Assembly: GCA_030950365.1 (NCBI GenBank)
Contig: JAUZRQ010000093.1
Span: forward strand, 1 to 41,977
Direction of reading: 5' to 3'
DNA from: Candidatus Zhuqueibacterota bacterium
Lineage (GTDB): Bacteria > Zhuqueibacterota > Zhuqueibacteria > Zhuqueibacterales > Geothermadaptataceae
Length of the DNA stretch: 41,977 nt
Shown: one piece after another, positions 29,301 to 37,150 of the stretch
Position numbering within the stretch: the stretch's first letter is position 1
How the letters are laid out: each line of letters starts with the position of its first letter
The notes under the pieces: generated by a model
The model's database searches: none
Told to the model about the DNA's origin: nothing
The model's input: the letters and a program-made list of their open reading frames with translations, nothing else
Made by a program: the position numbers and the translations under genes

Positions 29301-29978
29301 GCCGGCCAGCGGATCAATGAGCTGAAACAAAAAATTCGCACCATGGGCCCTGTGAACATGCTGGCATTGAAGGATTATGAAACCGAAAAAGAACGGCTCG
29401 ACTTTTTACTGTCGCAGAAAGACGATTTGCTGAAAGCGGAAGAAAACCTCAAGGAAACCATCCGGGTCATCAACAACACGGCCTACGAGCGGTTCAGTAG
29501 CGTGTTCTCCAAAGTGCGCGAGAATTTTATCCAGGTGTTCAAGAGTTTCTTTGAAAACGGTAGCGCTGATCTGCGCATGGCTGGAGACGATCCGCTCGAA
29601 GCGGAAATCGTGATTGAGGCCAATCCCAAAGGTAAGAAAGTCGGTTCGCTGGCACTGCTCTCCGGCGGTGAAAAGGCGTTGACCGCCATTTCGTTGCTGT
29701 TCGCGCTGTATCTGGTCAAACCCAGCCCGTTTTGCATCCTCGATGAGGTGGATGCACCGCTCGACGATGCCAACATTCGGCGATTCACCGGCGCGCTGAA
29801 AAAATTCTCCGACCGCACCCAGTTCATCGTGGTGACGCACAACAAGCTCACCATGAGCGCGGCCAATCAGCTTTACGGCATCACCATGGAAGAACCCGGC
29901 ATTTCCAAAGTGGTGTCGGTGAAATTCGAGGGGCAGGCCGAAGAGACACAGGAAAAACCCGAGGGGGCGAATATTTGA
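26388..29978 (+). CDS. smc: Chromosome segregation protein SMC
   Basis: 1196 residues, full length. N-terminal Walker A is GPNGCGKS (31-38) after [12 protein letters not shown]. Two long coiled coils (about 170-500 and 670-1010) flank the hinge (about 510-660, starting near [17 protein letters not shown]). The C-terminal head has the ABC signature LSGGEKAL and Walker [19 protein letters not shown] extrudes DNA loops and helps chromosome segregation with ScpA and ScpB, which are not in the window. Start is GTG 26388, backed by GGGAGGG upstream. The GH2-like gene ends 19 bp before it, so they may be co-transcribed. An AT-rich restriction-modification pair follows. Confidence 0.97.
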   Translation: MYLSRLELFGFKSFAQKTEIQFHDGITAIVGPNGCGKSNIVDAIRWVLGEQKAGVLRSDSMQNVIFNGTRNHKPLGMAEVSITIQNNRNVLPIEYSEVVITRRLFRSGESQYLLNNSVCRLKDILDLFMDTGVGPNAYSVIELNMVEKILNGRPEERRQIFEEAAGVTKYKLRRRAAFRKLEATEQDLIRLSDIISEVEKTVNSLRRQVLKARRYKDMSEELRQLELDYSAYHLAKIHEELGPLQENFKQMRKQREEVASQLAGEEAQIEEWQVQLLEIERQLNARRNDLNANSQRVQQKEEEILVSQERVKAAEQARMRARRDIEELQQRKETLDEEKEQLHQNLAEAEQKLKEVEAEFQKAQAALDEVKQRYTARRQEGQKLEEARLQRLESIGDAQKEHEKLITQIEYIDRQLESFAEEAQNLQERQNRTEDKIRELETQKQNLQDALFEIDESRAVIERDIERIRNDIEAQRTRVLDVKGQIQSRRDRANLLRKFVETYEDYPEGVRHLLLEKRLGDDCHGTVGDLIGVDDAYRKAIEVALGEAAVALVVQGSEQAVQAIELLKTEGKGAVTFLPLERIRQNGEADRPLLEAVQSHPGFVGRAADLVTVSEAFRPVLQTLLRHVFVARDLNAAMDIASRLPDSHVAVVTLNGEVAYSWGAIRGGDSEEAEASLVGRKAIIESLENEITDLENDLTELQDQLRSNEQRLKELQEQNRALEGEKQKKARLLQDAEVALGEARVEKQRSEERLEAIRGESDILREQKEEFAAKLDELQPLFEQFEAKKQEIEADYAAYRNDLEALETELRQAEDRVQKMHLELATRKAEMRNDQQTLERVLKTEREIEETIRRREEEIRNAEEIIGTLNERIAELRDLLQDDFAERKELEEVIAEIEREYRQRKEHLEERDKALRKVRVERDEISERVHEMELRISKLQMDETNLLDHIREAYEVNLKEHPAPEQIDVEWAGQRINELKQKIRTMGPVNMLALKDYETEKERLDFLLSQKDDLLKAEENLKETIRVINNTAYERFSSVFSKVRENFIQVFKSFFENGSADLRMAGDDPLEAEIVIEANPKGKKVGSLALLSGGEKALTAISLLFALYLVKPSPFCILDEVDAPLDDANIRRFTGALKKFSDRTQFIVVTHNKLTMSAANQLYGITMEEPGISKVVSVKFEGQAEETQEKPEGANI

Positions 29979-29980
29979 TG

Positions 29981-30009
29981 TTGCAATATGTATATTTTAA
30001 ATCTAATTT
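29981..30009 (+). promoter_or_regulatory. Putative promoter of the restriction-modification operon
   Basis: TTGCAA (29981-29986) and TAATTT (30004-30009) are separated by 17 bp in an AT-rich leader just after the smc stop. ATG 30057 lies 47 bp downstream. GCAATAT occurs at 29983 and again at about 30016, which might mark a binding site. Identified by eye. Confidence 0.3.
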
Positions 30010-30056
30010 TAGTAGGCAATATTAGGTTTCATGAATCCTAAACGTTCGCTTTGAAA

Positions 30057-31019
30057 ATGAGCAAGCTATCTATAGCTTCGCAATTCGATCCAGAGGCTGA
30101 CGCAATTTTGTTTGAAGGGGATACACTGCAATTGTTGTCTCAAATACCGTCCGAATTCGTTCAACTGGTTGTAACGTCCCCCCCCTATAATCTTAAAAAA
30201 GAGTATGAGACCAAATTAAATCTTGAAGAATATTTAAGACAACAAAAGGAAGTTATCGCGCAGTGTGTCCGTGTCCTGAAGCCAACGGGCAGTATTTGCT
30301 GGCAAGTTGGCAATTATGTGGACAATGGAGAGATTATTCCTCTGGATATTATTCTTTATCCAATTTTCAGAGAATTTGGATTGCAATTGCGCAATCGCAT
30401 TGTTTGGCATTTCGGTCATGGGCTACATGCTACCAAACGGTTTTCTGGCCGCTATGAAGTGATTCTCTGGTTTACAAAAGGAAAGGAATATGTCTTTAAT
30501 TTGGATGCTGTGCGTGTACCCCAAAAATATCCTAATAAAAAGCATTTTAAAGGCCCGAACAAAGGCAAGTTGTCAGGCCATCCATTAGGCAAAAACCCAA
30601 GTGATGTCTGGGAAATACCAAACGTCAAATCCAATCATGTGGAGAAAACCATTCATCCTTGCCAATTTCCGGTTGAGCTCATTGAAAGATTGGTTCTTGC
30701 GCTTAGCAATGAGGGGGATTGGGTATTCGATCCATTTTTAGGAGTGGGTACGACGGCGATCGCTTCGCTAATGCACAATCGTCGCGCAATCGGTTCAGAA
30801 ATCATGCATCAATATGTAGAAGTAGCAAGGGATCGACTTCAACAAGCCGAACAGGGGCTGCTAAGAATACGACCAATGGAAAGAGCCGTTTATGATCCCA
30901 ATGGAACTGGAAGATCAATTCCACCCAAATTTGTCCAAATTAAGTCTCCTACGAAGCAATTAGAACTTTTTAAGCGGTCAGATCAGATGGAGTTCTTAAA
31001 TCAAGAGGGCAACCAATAG
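30057..31019 (+). CDS. Site-specific DNA methyltransferase of a Type II system (beta class, probably N4-cytosine)
   Basis: 320 residues. The catalytic motif IV TSPPYN (40-45) comes before the S-adenosylmethionine motif I DPFLGVGTT (225-233), the beta-class order. SPPY is common in N4-methylcytosine enzymes, though some N6-adenine enzymes also have it. The middle (about 120-200, basic, GKLSGHPLGKNPSDVWEIP) is family-typical. Its TAG is immediately followed by the ATG of the nuclease gene. It protects the host sites from the BglII-type nuclease; M.BglII-type enzymes are, from memory, N4-cytosine methylases. ATG 30057 is preferred to the TTG at 30051. The gene is clearly more AT-rich than smc, which suggests transfer. 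Confidence 0.92.
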   Translation: MSKLSIASQFDPEADAILFEGDTLQLLSQIPSEFVQLVVTSPPYNLKKEYETKLNLEEYLRQQKEVIAQCVRVLKPTGSICWQVGNYVDNGEIIPLDIILYPIFREFGLQLRNRIVWHFGHGLHATKRFSGRYEVILWFTKGKEYVFNLDAVRVPQKYPNKKHFKGPNKGKLSGHPLGKNPSDVWEIPNVKSNHVEKTIHPCQFPVELIERLVLALSNEGDWVFDPFLGVGTTAIASLMHNRRAIGSEIMHQYVEVARDRLQQAEQGLLRIRPMERAVYDPNGTGRSIPPKFVQIKSPTKQLELFKRSDQMEFLNQEGNQ

Positions 31020-31565
31020 ATGAAAATTGTCTATGAATATTCTCATTTGGGTGGGGCTGAAATTTTATCCGTTCGATATCCTGAGCATGAGAAGGAAATT
31101 TATGAAATTATAGAGCACGTCACAGCCCAAAAGACAAAGATCAGCGAAGAAAAATCCATGATGGGAAGAAAGTTGTATTCCCCCAAAGACCTTAATATGC
31201 AATTCAAAACATTGTTTACTGAGCGCGGATACCAGGAATTGAAGGATCGCTATACCATTACAATACCAAATAGTGAAATACAAATAACTGGAGCGTTTAA
31301 GCAGATTGATTTTGTGAAAGACCGGGTGTTAGTTGAAGTGCAATTCGGAAAATATGCATTCATGTTTTATGACATGGCCAAATTCCAGTATTTTTATAAT
31401 GAAAATAAAGCAGAGGTCGGTGTAGAGATTGTCCCCTGCCATGCCTTGCATAAAAATATGTCAACCGGCGTATCGTATGGTGAACAACTTGTGTATGACA
31501 TCGAACGATTAAAACGGCATTTCCCTGCCGTCCCAGTTAAAATTATTCTAATCGATATTGATTAA
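31020..31565 (+). CDS. Type II restriction endonuclease, BglII/BstYI-like
   Basis: 181 residues. The core is QIDFVKDRVLVEVQFGKY, with Asp97, Glu106 and Gln108. The D-x8-E-x-Q spacing equals that of the BglII active site as I remember it (Asp84, Glu93, Gln95). The following YDMAKFQYFYNEN helix is also family-like. By homology the target would be AGATCT or the related RGATCY. It starts directly after the methyltransferase stop, so both come from one transcript and the methylase is made first. No controller (C) protein gene is seen. AT-rich composition marks it as acquired. Specificity is an inference. Confidence 0.85.
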   Translation: MKIVYEYSHLGGAEILSVRYPEHEKEIYEIIEHVTAQKTKISEEKSMMGRKLYSPKDLNMQFKTLFTERGYQELKDRYTITIPNSEIQITGAFKQIDFVKDRVLVEVQFGKYAFMFYDMAKFQYFYNENKAEVGVEIVPCHALHKNMSTGVSYGEQLVYDIERLKRHFPAVPVKIILIDID

Positions 31566-31580
31566 ATTGAGCATGTAGTG

Positions 31581-32996
31581 ATGAACGTATTTAATCCGAA
31601 AATATATTACAAATTGCTTTTGATTATTTTTTGTTTGAATTTGTTTTTGCACACGCCGTTAACTTCCCAAACCCTCACCCCGCCTCCGAAAAAAATCGGC
31701 TACTATGTGGACATGGCGCAGTTTCGTGTCAATGATTCCATTAGTCTGGCGGAGATCTATTTCGCCATTCCACGCAATCAGTTCACCTTTGCCGCCAGCG
31801 ATTCGGCGCTAAGAGCAGATCTCAACCTGGCGATCGATATTTACAAAAACGACCAGCACGTGCTGCGGCGCGCCTGGCAGGCCACCAGCTATGCCAGCGA
31901 TGTTCAGGATGCCCGGTCCGCCAAGATGCTGTTTTCTGTGGCCAGTTTTCAAATGAAAAAAGGCGTTTATCAGATCGTCGCCTCGATTACCGATGCGCAT
32001 AATCAGGTAAAAGGCGAGGCGGCGTTTGAGTTGCAAATAGCGCCCTATGTGGGTGAAAGTTTGATGCTGAGCGACCTCGAGCTGGCCTCGGAAATCAAAC
32101 GCGACCGTATGAAATCCGTGTACTACAAAAACGGTTATCGTATTATTCCCAACCCCAGCGGCATTTATGGCGACGGCCTGCCGATTCTGATGGTGTATTC
32201 GGAAATATACAATCTGAAATACCCTTCGGACACCACCTACACCGTCCATTACCGGGTTTACGATTCGTCCGGCAATGTGGTGAAGGACCTGCCGCCGAAA
32301 GTACGCAAGATTACGGGCTCGTCTCTGGTCGAGGTCGGGGGCTTTAATGTCATTTCGCTGTTTTCGGGCACGTATGTGCTGGAGATCGAGGTGAAGGACA
32401 ACGGCACCGGACTGGTAGCGCGGCGCACGAAAAAGTTTTTCATCTACCGGCAGAAAGATCAGACCGCCGAGGTGATGCCGGATATCGGCAAAGCGCGCAT
32501 GGAGGCATTGAGCTATTTTTACCGGGATATGTCCGAAAAGCAAATGGATGAGGAATTCGATGCCGCGCGCTGGATCGCCACGAAAGAAGAAAAACAAATT
32601 TTTAAGTCACTGGACGAAACCGGCAAACGCGAGTTTCTGGCCCAGTTCTGGCAAAAGCGCGATACCGATACCACCACCGTGCGCAATGAGTTCCGGGAAG
32701 AATATCTGGAGCGGGCGCGCTATGCCCGGGATAATTTCAGTGGCTTCAAACCAGGCTGGCGCACGGATCGCGGTCGGGTGTTGCTGACCTATGGCAGGCC
32801 GGACGAAATCGAGCGGTTTCCCAGTAACAACAATACCCGCGCCTACGAAATCTGGCATTATTATCATCTCGAAGGCGGCATCAAATTCATTTTTGTGGAT
32901 ATTCGCGGCTGGGGCGAGTTTAGTCTGGTTCACTCCACTGCGCGTGGCGAGGTGCGGGACCCGGACTGGACCCGATGGCTGCGGCCGGTGCGATGA
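31581..32996 (+). CDS. GWxTD domain-containing secreted protein
   Basis: 471 residues. A signal peptide (about 9-30, ending near HTPLTSQ) precedes beta-rich domains (about 40-290), an acidic helical linker and the C-terminal GWxTD domain. The signature here is PGWRTDRGRVLLTYGRPDEIE, followed by YEIWHYY. This family is confined, as far as I know, to FCB-group and related phyla, and its function is unknown. A linker helix contains RDMSEKQMDEEFDAARWIAT, as in relatives. ATG 31581 is preferred to the overlapping GTG at 31578. It heads a three-gene operon: the cupin gene starts 9 bp after its stop and the acetyltransferase gene overlaps the cupin. Confidence 0.88.
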   Translation: MNVFNPKIYYKLLLIIFCLNLFLHTPLTSQTLTPPPKKIGYYVDMAQFRVNDSISLAEIYFAIPRNQFTFAASDSALRADLNLAIDIYKNDQHVLRRAWQATSYASDVQDARSAKMLFSVASFQMKKGVYQIVASITDAHNQVKGEAAFELQIAPYVGESLMLSDLELASEIKRDRMKSVYYKNGYRIIPNPSGIYGDGLPILMVYSEIYNLKYPSDTTYTVHYRVYDSSGNVVKDLPPKVRKITGSSLVEVGGFNVISLFSGTYVLEIEVKDNGTGLVARRTKKFFIYRQKDQTAEVMPDIGKARMEALSYFYRDMSEKQMDEEFDAARWIATKEEKQIFKSLDETGKREFLAQFWQKRDTDTTTVRNEFREEYLERARYARDNFSGFKPGWRTDRGRVLLTYGRPDEIERFPSNNNTRAYEIWHYYHLEGGIKFIFVDIRGWGEFSLVHSTARGEVRDPDWTRWLRPVR

Positions 32997-33005
32997 GGGG
33001 AATCT

Positions 33006-33392
33006 GTGGCCGTGGAACACCACATGAAAATCACGCGCATATACACCGATGCTGATGGGGAAACCCACTTTGATGAGCTTCATGTGCCGTTGCTGGATGC
33101 CGGGGTGATCGGGTATCTTTCCGAAACCGTGCCGGCCCGCGGGGTGATTTTTCGTGAAAATCCGGCGGATTATTTTTACGACTGGCATCCGGCCCCGAAC
33201 CGGCAGTTCATCGTTATGCTGGATGGGGAAATCGAAATCGAGGTCAGCGACGGCGAGGCGCGGCGCTTTCGCGGAGGCGATGTGCTGCTTGTGGAAGACA
33301 CTCACGGCCGGGGACATAAAACGCGCAATGTCGGCGGCATGCCGCGGCGGTCTATTTTTATTCTTTTAGAGGAAAAAGGGGAATCAGGATGA
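33006..33392 (+). CDS. Cupin-domain protein
   Basis: 128 residues, a single small beta-barrel. The first cupin motif area is DYFYDWHPAPNRQFIVMLDGEIEIEV and the second FRGGDVLLVEDTHGRGHKTR. His and Glu residues that could bind a metal are present, but the motif is divergent and no substrate can be named. GTG 33006 has GAGGGG 5 nt upstream, better than the internal ATG at 33024. It sits between the GWxTD gene (9-bp gap) and a GNAT gene that overlaps its stop by 4 bp. Confidence 0.85.
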   Translation: MAVEHHMKITRIYTDADGETHFDELHVPLLDAGVIGYLSETVPARGVIFRENPADYFYDWHPAPNRQFIVMLDGEIEIEVSDGEARRFRGGDVLLVEDTHGRGHKTRNVGGMPRRSIFILLEEKGESG

Positions 33393-33943
33393 AGACGTCC
33401 ATTGTAATCCCCGTGAATGGGGATCTGGTCATTCGCAGCTATAAAGATGAAGACCAGGAGCCGCTGGTCAAATACATCAATAATCGGAAAATCTGGCTCA
33501 ATCTAACCGACTCGGTGCCTCACCCGTACACGCGCAAAGATGCGGAGAACTGGATTGCCCACGCCATGTCGGAACATCCACCGCAAAATTTTGCCATTGC
33601 CAATGGAACAGAACTCATCGGTGGCATTGGACTGAAATTTAAAAAAGATGTCAAGCGGCATTCGGCCGCGGTGGGATACTGGCTGGGCGAACCGTTCTGG
33701 GGGAAGGGCATCATGACGCGCGTGGTTCGGGCTTTCATCCTGTGGGCGTTTCGCACTTATCCTCTGAAGCGCATTTCGGCCGGTGTGTATGAAAGCAATC
33801 CGGCTTCGGGACGGGTTCTTGAAAAAGCTGGATTTATCCTCGAAGGCCGCTTGCGCAAAGCGATACTAAAAAACGACCAGTTTTTGGATATGTACCTTTA
33901 TTCCATCCTGCGCGAAGAGGTGCTCTCGCAGCGTCCGGAATAA
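33389..33943 (+). CDS. GNAT-family acetyltransferase, RimJ/RimL type
   Basis: 184 residues. It matches the RimJ/RimL-type layout: LVIRSYKDEDQEPLVKYINN at the start, GYWLGEPFWGKGIMTRVVRAF with the acetyl-CoA loop, and YESNPASGRVLEKAGFILEGRLRKAI near the end. It is likely to acetylate a protein N-terminus or a small molecule. The ATG overlaps the cupin stop (ATGA at 33389-33392), so it is the last gene of the GWxTD-cupin-GNAT operon. Confidence 0.92.
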   Translation: MKTSIVIPVNGDLVIRSYKDEDQEPLVKYINNRKIWLNLTDSVPHPYTRKDAENWIAHAMSEHPPQNFAIANGTELIGGIGLKFKKDVKRHSAAVGYWLGEPFWGKGIMTRVVRAFILWAFRTYPLKRISAGVYESNPASGRVLEKAGFILEGRLRKAILKNDQFLDMYLYSILREEVLSQRPE

Positions 33944-34017
33944 ACGATCTCATTCGGTATGCCTTCCTGTGCAATCGTTGCTGGCGGCGTCGTACAGGCA
34001 ATATTTTTGGTATGTCT

Positions 34018-34058
34018 GTAATATATTACTTGAATGTGTAAGTACAATCTTCTATTTT
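34018..34058 (+). promoter_or_regulatory. Putative promoter and operator of the hydroxyproline genes
   Basis: TTGAAT (34030-34035) and TATTTT (34053-34058) are 17 bp apart. Directly upstream, GTAATATATTAC (34018-34029) is a perfect 12-bp palindrome abutting the -35 element. That is a fitting place for an operator, perhaps for the GntR/FCD protein encoded at 37151. The first gene starts at 34142. Found by eye; AT-rich palindromes also occur by chance. Confidence 0.35.
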
Positions 34059-34141
34059 AAGCCGTCTGCGGACTCTCCATTTCTTGCCTCCGGGCCGATG
34101 TGAATCAGAAAATCAAATTATAATTGATTGGAGACCCATTC

Positions 34142-35059
34142 ATGCAATCCGACTGGCAGGGCGTTTTTCCGGCCATCACCACACCGTTTATGGAAAATGG
34201 CCACATCGATTTTGATTTTTTTCAAAACCATGTGCAAACGTTGCTGGAGGCTGGCGTGCATGGCATGGTGGTATGCGGCACCCTCGGCGAGGCCAGCACG
34301 CTCTCGCATGCGGAAAAGCTGGACCTGATCCGCCACGCAAAACGCGTGTGCCGGGAGCGCGTGCCGGTGCTCGCCGGCGTGGCGGAGAACAGCACAACCG
34401 CGGCGCAAGAGTTTGTGGGACAGGCAGCCGAGGCCGGCGCCGATGGCATCATGTTGCTGCCGCCCATGCAATACGCCCCGGGCGCTCGCGAGACCGAAAT
34501 TTACCTGCGGTCGGTGGCAGAGGTCTCGCCGGTGCCGATCATGCTGTACAACAATCCGGTGACCTACAAAACCGATATCTCGCCGGAGATGTTCGCCCGG
34601 CTCGCCGATGAACCGAAATTTGTGGCCATCAAAGAATCTTCGGATGACGTACGCCGCATCACCGACATTCGCAACCTGACCGGAAAGCGGTATCGGCTGT
34701 TCATCGGCGTGGATGACCTGGCGCTGGAGGCGCTCGCTGCCGGCGCCGATGGCTGGGTGGCCGGGCTGGTGTGCGCCTTTCCGCGGGAGACCGTGGCGCT
34801 GTATGAACTGGCCCGCGCCGGTCGCCTCGAACAAGCGCGCGAGCTGTACCGCTGGTTCATGCCGCTGTTGCACCTGGATGCCTCGGCGAAGCTGGTGCAG
34901 AACATCAAGCTGGCGCAGGCGATGGTGGGACTGGGCAGCGAAACCGTGCGACCGCCGCGGCTGTCACTGACCGACGCGGAGCGCGAGCGCGTTCGCGCCA
35001 CTATCTCGCAGGCACTGGCCAATCGGCCTGATTTGAGCCGGTGGGGCTTCAAACCATAA
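34142..35059 (+). CDS. DHDPS/NAL-family lyase, probable 1-pyrroline-4-hydroxy-2-carboxylate deaminase
   Basis: 305 residues, a TIM-barrel of the DapA/NanA superfamily. Schiff-base Lys164 is in FVAIKESSDD, Tyr136 in LYNNP, and the GTLGEAS loop (46-52) stands in the GTTGE position. In this setting it is more likely the deaminase of 4-hydroxyproline breakdown than dihydrodipicolinate synthase: the genes beside it encode the aldehyde dehydrogenase, epimerase and FAD dehydrogenase of that route. The reaction would turn 1-pyrroline-4-hydroxy-2-carboxylate into 2-oxoglutarate semialdehyde and ammonia. ATG 34142 has GGAG 8 nt upstream. The next gene starts 17 bp after its stop. Confidence 0.85.
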   Translation: MQSDWQGVFPAITTPFMENGHIDFDFFQNHVQTLLEAGVHGMVVCGTLGEASTLSHAEKLDLIRHAKRVCRERVPVLAGVAENSTTAAQEFVGQAAEAGADGIMLLPPMQYAPGARETEIYLRSVAEVSPVPIMLYNNPVTYKTDISPEMFARLADEPKFVAIKESSDDVRRITDIRNLTGKRYRLFIGVDDLALEALAAGADGWVAGLVCAFPRETVALYELARAGRLEQARELYRWFMPLLHLDASAKLVQNIKLAQAMVGLGSETVRPPRLSLTDAERERVRATISQALANRPDLSRWGFKP

Positions 35060-35076
35060 GCGATGCGGAGGAGGGC

Positions 35077-36516
35077 ATGCAACAATACGACAACTTCATT
35101 GGTGGCGAATGGGTGAAAGGCTCGTCTTATTTCCAGAACGTCAATCCGTCCGATGTCACGGATGTGGTGGGCGACTATGCCGAGGCCAGCGCAGAGGACG
35201 TGGCCGCAGCCGTGAAAGCCGCGGTTGAGGCGCTGCCGGAGTGGGCCAGTAGCACACCACAGCAGCGGTTTCAGGTGCTGGATGCCGTCGGCGCGGAAAT
35301 CCTGGCACGCAAAGAGGAGCTCGGCCGGTTGCTGTCCCGTGAGGAAGGCAAAATCCTGGCCGAAGGCATGGGCGAGGTGGTTCGCGCGGGGCAGATTTTC
35401 AAGTTTTTTGCCGGCGAGGCGCTGCGGCTGGCGGGTGAGCACGTGCCCTCAGTTCGGCCCGGAGTGGAAGTGAATGTACTGCGTGAGCCGGTGGGCGTGG
35501 TTGGGCTGATCACCCCGTGGAATTTTCCGATCGCCATTCCGGCGTGGAAGATTGCGCCGGCGCTGGCTTATGGCAACACCGTGGTGCTCAAGCCCTCGGA
35601 GAAGGCGCCGGCCAGCGCCTGGGCGCTGACGGAAATGCTGTCCCGGGCGGACCTGCCTGCGGGTGCGTTCAACCTGGTGATGGGCCAGGGACAGAAGGTC
35701 GGCGAACCGCTGGTGACGCACCCGGACGTGGCGGCGGTCAGCTTCACCGGTTCCTTTGCCGTCGGCCAGCGCGTGGCCGCGGCGTGCGTGCAGCGGCAGG
35801 CGCGCGTACAACTGGAAATGGGCGGCAAGAATCCGCTGGTGGTGTTGGACGACGCCGATCTCGACGTGGCGGTGGCCTGCGCCATCAACGGCGCGTTTTA
35901 CTCCACCGGCCAGCGCTGTACGGCCTCGAGCCGGCTGATCGTCACCGAAAGCATTCACGATCGGTTCGTCGAGCGCATGGTGGCGCACATGCAAAGGTTG
36001 CGCGTCGGCGATGCGCTGGATGAAACGACCGACATCGGGCCGGTGATCGACGAAGCGCAGATGAGCAAAAATATGCATTACATCGAGCTGGCCGAAAAAG
36101 AGGGCGCGCGGCGGGTGTTCGGCGGCGGGCGACTGCAACTGGATAAAAATGGATACTACATGTCACCGGCGCTGTTTGTGGATACGACCAACGACATGCG
36201 CATCAACCGTGAGGAGGTGTTCGGGCCGGTGGCCTGCGTGATCCGGGTGCGCGATTACGAAGAGGCGCTGGCGGTGGCCAACGATACCCGTTTCGGGCTG
36301 TCTGCCGGCATTTGCACCACCTCGCTGAAACACGCGCACGATTTCCGCCAGCGCGTCCGGGCGGGACTGGTGATGGTCAACCTGCCCACCGCCGGGGTGG
36401 ATTACCATGTGCCGTTCGGCGGTATGAAGGGCTCCAGTTACGGACCGCGCGAGCAGGGCGCCCATGCGCGGGAGTTTTATACGCAGATCAAGACGTGCTA
36501 TACCAAATTCGCTTGA
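35077..36516 (+). CDS. Aldehyde dehydrogenase, probable 2-oxoglutarate semialdehyde dehydrogenase
   Basis: 479 residues, full length. It has the NAD(P)-binding TPWNFP (146-151), FTGS (223-226), catalytic Glu247 in LEMGGKNP and nucleophile Cys281 in TGQRCTASS. It should oxidise the semialdehyde formed by the upstream lyase to 2-oxoglutarate, the last step of 4-hydroxyproline breakdown. That substrate is inferred from the cluster. GGAGGAGGG just before ATG 35077 sets the start. It is the last gene of the first transcription unit; a 634-bp repeat-bearing gap follows before the regulator. Confidence 0.92.
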   Translation: MQQYDNFIGGEWVKGSSYFQNVNPSDVTDVVGDYAEASAEDVAAAVKAAVEALPEWASSTPQQRFQVLDAVGAEILARKEELGRLLSREEGKILAEGMGEVVRAGQIFKFFAGEALRLAGEHVPSVRPGVEVNVLREPVGVVGLITPWNFPIAIPAWKIAPALAYGNTVVLKPSEKAPASAWALTEMLSRADLPAGAFNLVMGQGQKVGEPLVTHPDVAAVSFTGSFAVGQRVAAACVQRQARVQLEMGGKNPLVVLDDADLDVAVACAINGAFYSTGQRCTASSRLIVTESIHDRFVERMVAHMQRLRVGDALDETTDIGPVIDEAQMSKNMHYIELAEKEGARRVFGGGRLQLDKNGYYMSPALFVDTTNDMRINREEVFGPVACVIRVRDYEEALAVANDTRFGLSAGICTTSLKHAHDFRQRVRAGLVMVNLPTAGVDYHVPFGGMKGSSYGPREQGAHAREFYTQIKTCYTKFA

Positions 36517-36535
36517 GCGAACAAAAGTGGTTGAA

Positions 36536-36650
36536 CCACTGACTTCACAGATTATCACGGATTGATTGGGCCACGGATAGACGCGGATGAAACACGGATG
36601 GACTTCGGAATTGCTCTGCGATCCCAGCGATCTCTGCGAGGTATTTTTTA
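36536..36650. repeat. Dispersed intergenic repeat, copy 3 (tandem unit A)
   Basis: It reads CCACTGACTTCACAG-ATTATCACGG-ATTGATTGGG-CCACGG, then GACGCGGATGAAACACGG, then CTCTGCGATCCCAGCGATC-TCTGCGAGG and a T-run. The start is nearly identical to unit C at 36968. The unit spacing A to B is 221 bp and B to C 211 bp. The 634-bp gap 36517-37150 holds these three units and no gene. Confidence 0.8.
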
Positions 36651-36706
36651 AACTCGCTTTGTGATGGCTGAATTGTTGCTTTTGTGAATATAAGCCTCAC
36701 AGATCC

Positions 36707-36729
36707 AACACCGTCTGCGACGGTGTTTT
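36707..36729 (+). terminator. Possible terminator hairpin between repeat units A and B
   Basis: AACACCGTC-TGC-GACGGTGTT is a perfect 9-bp stem with a 3-nt loop, followed by two more Ts. It lies 190 bp after the aldehyde dehydrogenase stop. GACGGTGTTT recurs at about 36943-36952 in the next unit without its partner arm, so the hairpin is part of unit A of the repeat. The short T-run makes it a weak terminator. Confidence 0.4.
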
Positions 36730-36756
36730 GAAACGCAGGGTTGCGGCTATTGGGAA

Positions 36757-36874
36757 CCACTGATTACACAGATTGGCACTGATTTTTTAAAGGCACGAAT
36801 TATCGCGGATGAAACGCGGATGAATTACGCATTTCCTCTGCGGTCGTCGCGGTTTCTGCGGTGCAGGTTTTTTA
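36757..36874. repeat. Dispersed intergenic repeat, copy 4 (tandem unit B)
   Basis: It reads CCACTGATTACACAG-ATTGGCACTG-ATTTTTTAAA, then CGCGGATGAAACGCGGATGA, then CCTCTGCGGTCGTCGCGG-TTTCTGCGG and a T-run. It is the most diverged of the three tandem units. Its tail (GGCTGAAATTTTGGCTTT) matches the tail of unit A (GGCTGAATTGTTGCTTTT), so the repeat extends beyond the core. Confidence 0.75.
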
Positions 36875-36967
36875 ACGGTATAGCGAAAGGCTGAAATTTT
36901 GGCTTTGCGGGGTTGGGCACTATAGTTTGGATACTTTCTCTGACGGTGTTTAGAGTAGATATACAAA

Positions 36968-37084
36968 CCACTGATTTCACAGATCATCACGGATTGATTG
37001 GGCCACGGATGGACGCGGATGAAACATGGATGATCTCTGAATTATCCCTGCGAACACGGCGATCTCTGCGAGATATTTATTTAA
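36968..37084. repeat. Dispersed intergenic repeat, copy 5 (tandem unit C)
   Basis: It reads CCACTGATTTCACAG-ATCATCACGG-ATTGATTGGG-CCACGG, then GACGCGGATGAAACATGG, then CCTGCGAACACGGCGATC-TCTGCGAG and an AT-rich end. Over its first 60 bp it differs from unit A at only a few positions, so A and C share a recent origin. It ends 66 bp before the GntR start, and the palindrome CTACATGTAG (37086-37095) follows. Confidence 0.8.
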
Positions 37085-37150
37085 TCTACATGTAGGTTCG
37101 AATCTCCGCATTTGAGTTCTAATAAATTTCAATTACAGGCTTAAAGACTG

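Noticed and set aside
34142-35059. Dihydrodipicolinate synthase (dapA) of lysine synthesis
   Set aside because: The fold fits, but the neighbours are all hydroxyproline-pathway genes and no lysine genes are near, so a catabolic lyase is more likely.
36536-37084. CRISPR array
   Set aside because: The unit is over 200 bp, the copies are degenerate, and there are no regular 25-40-bp repeats with unique spacers or cas genes.
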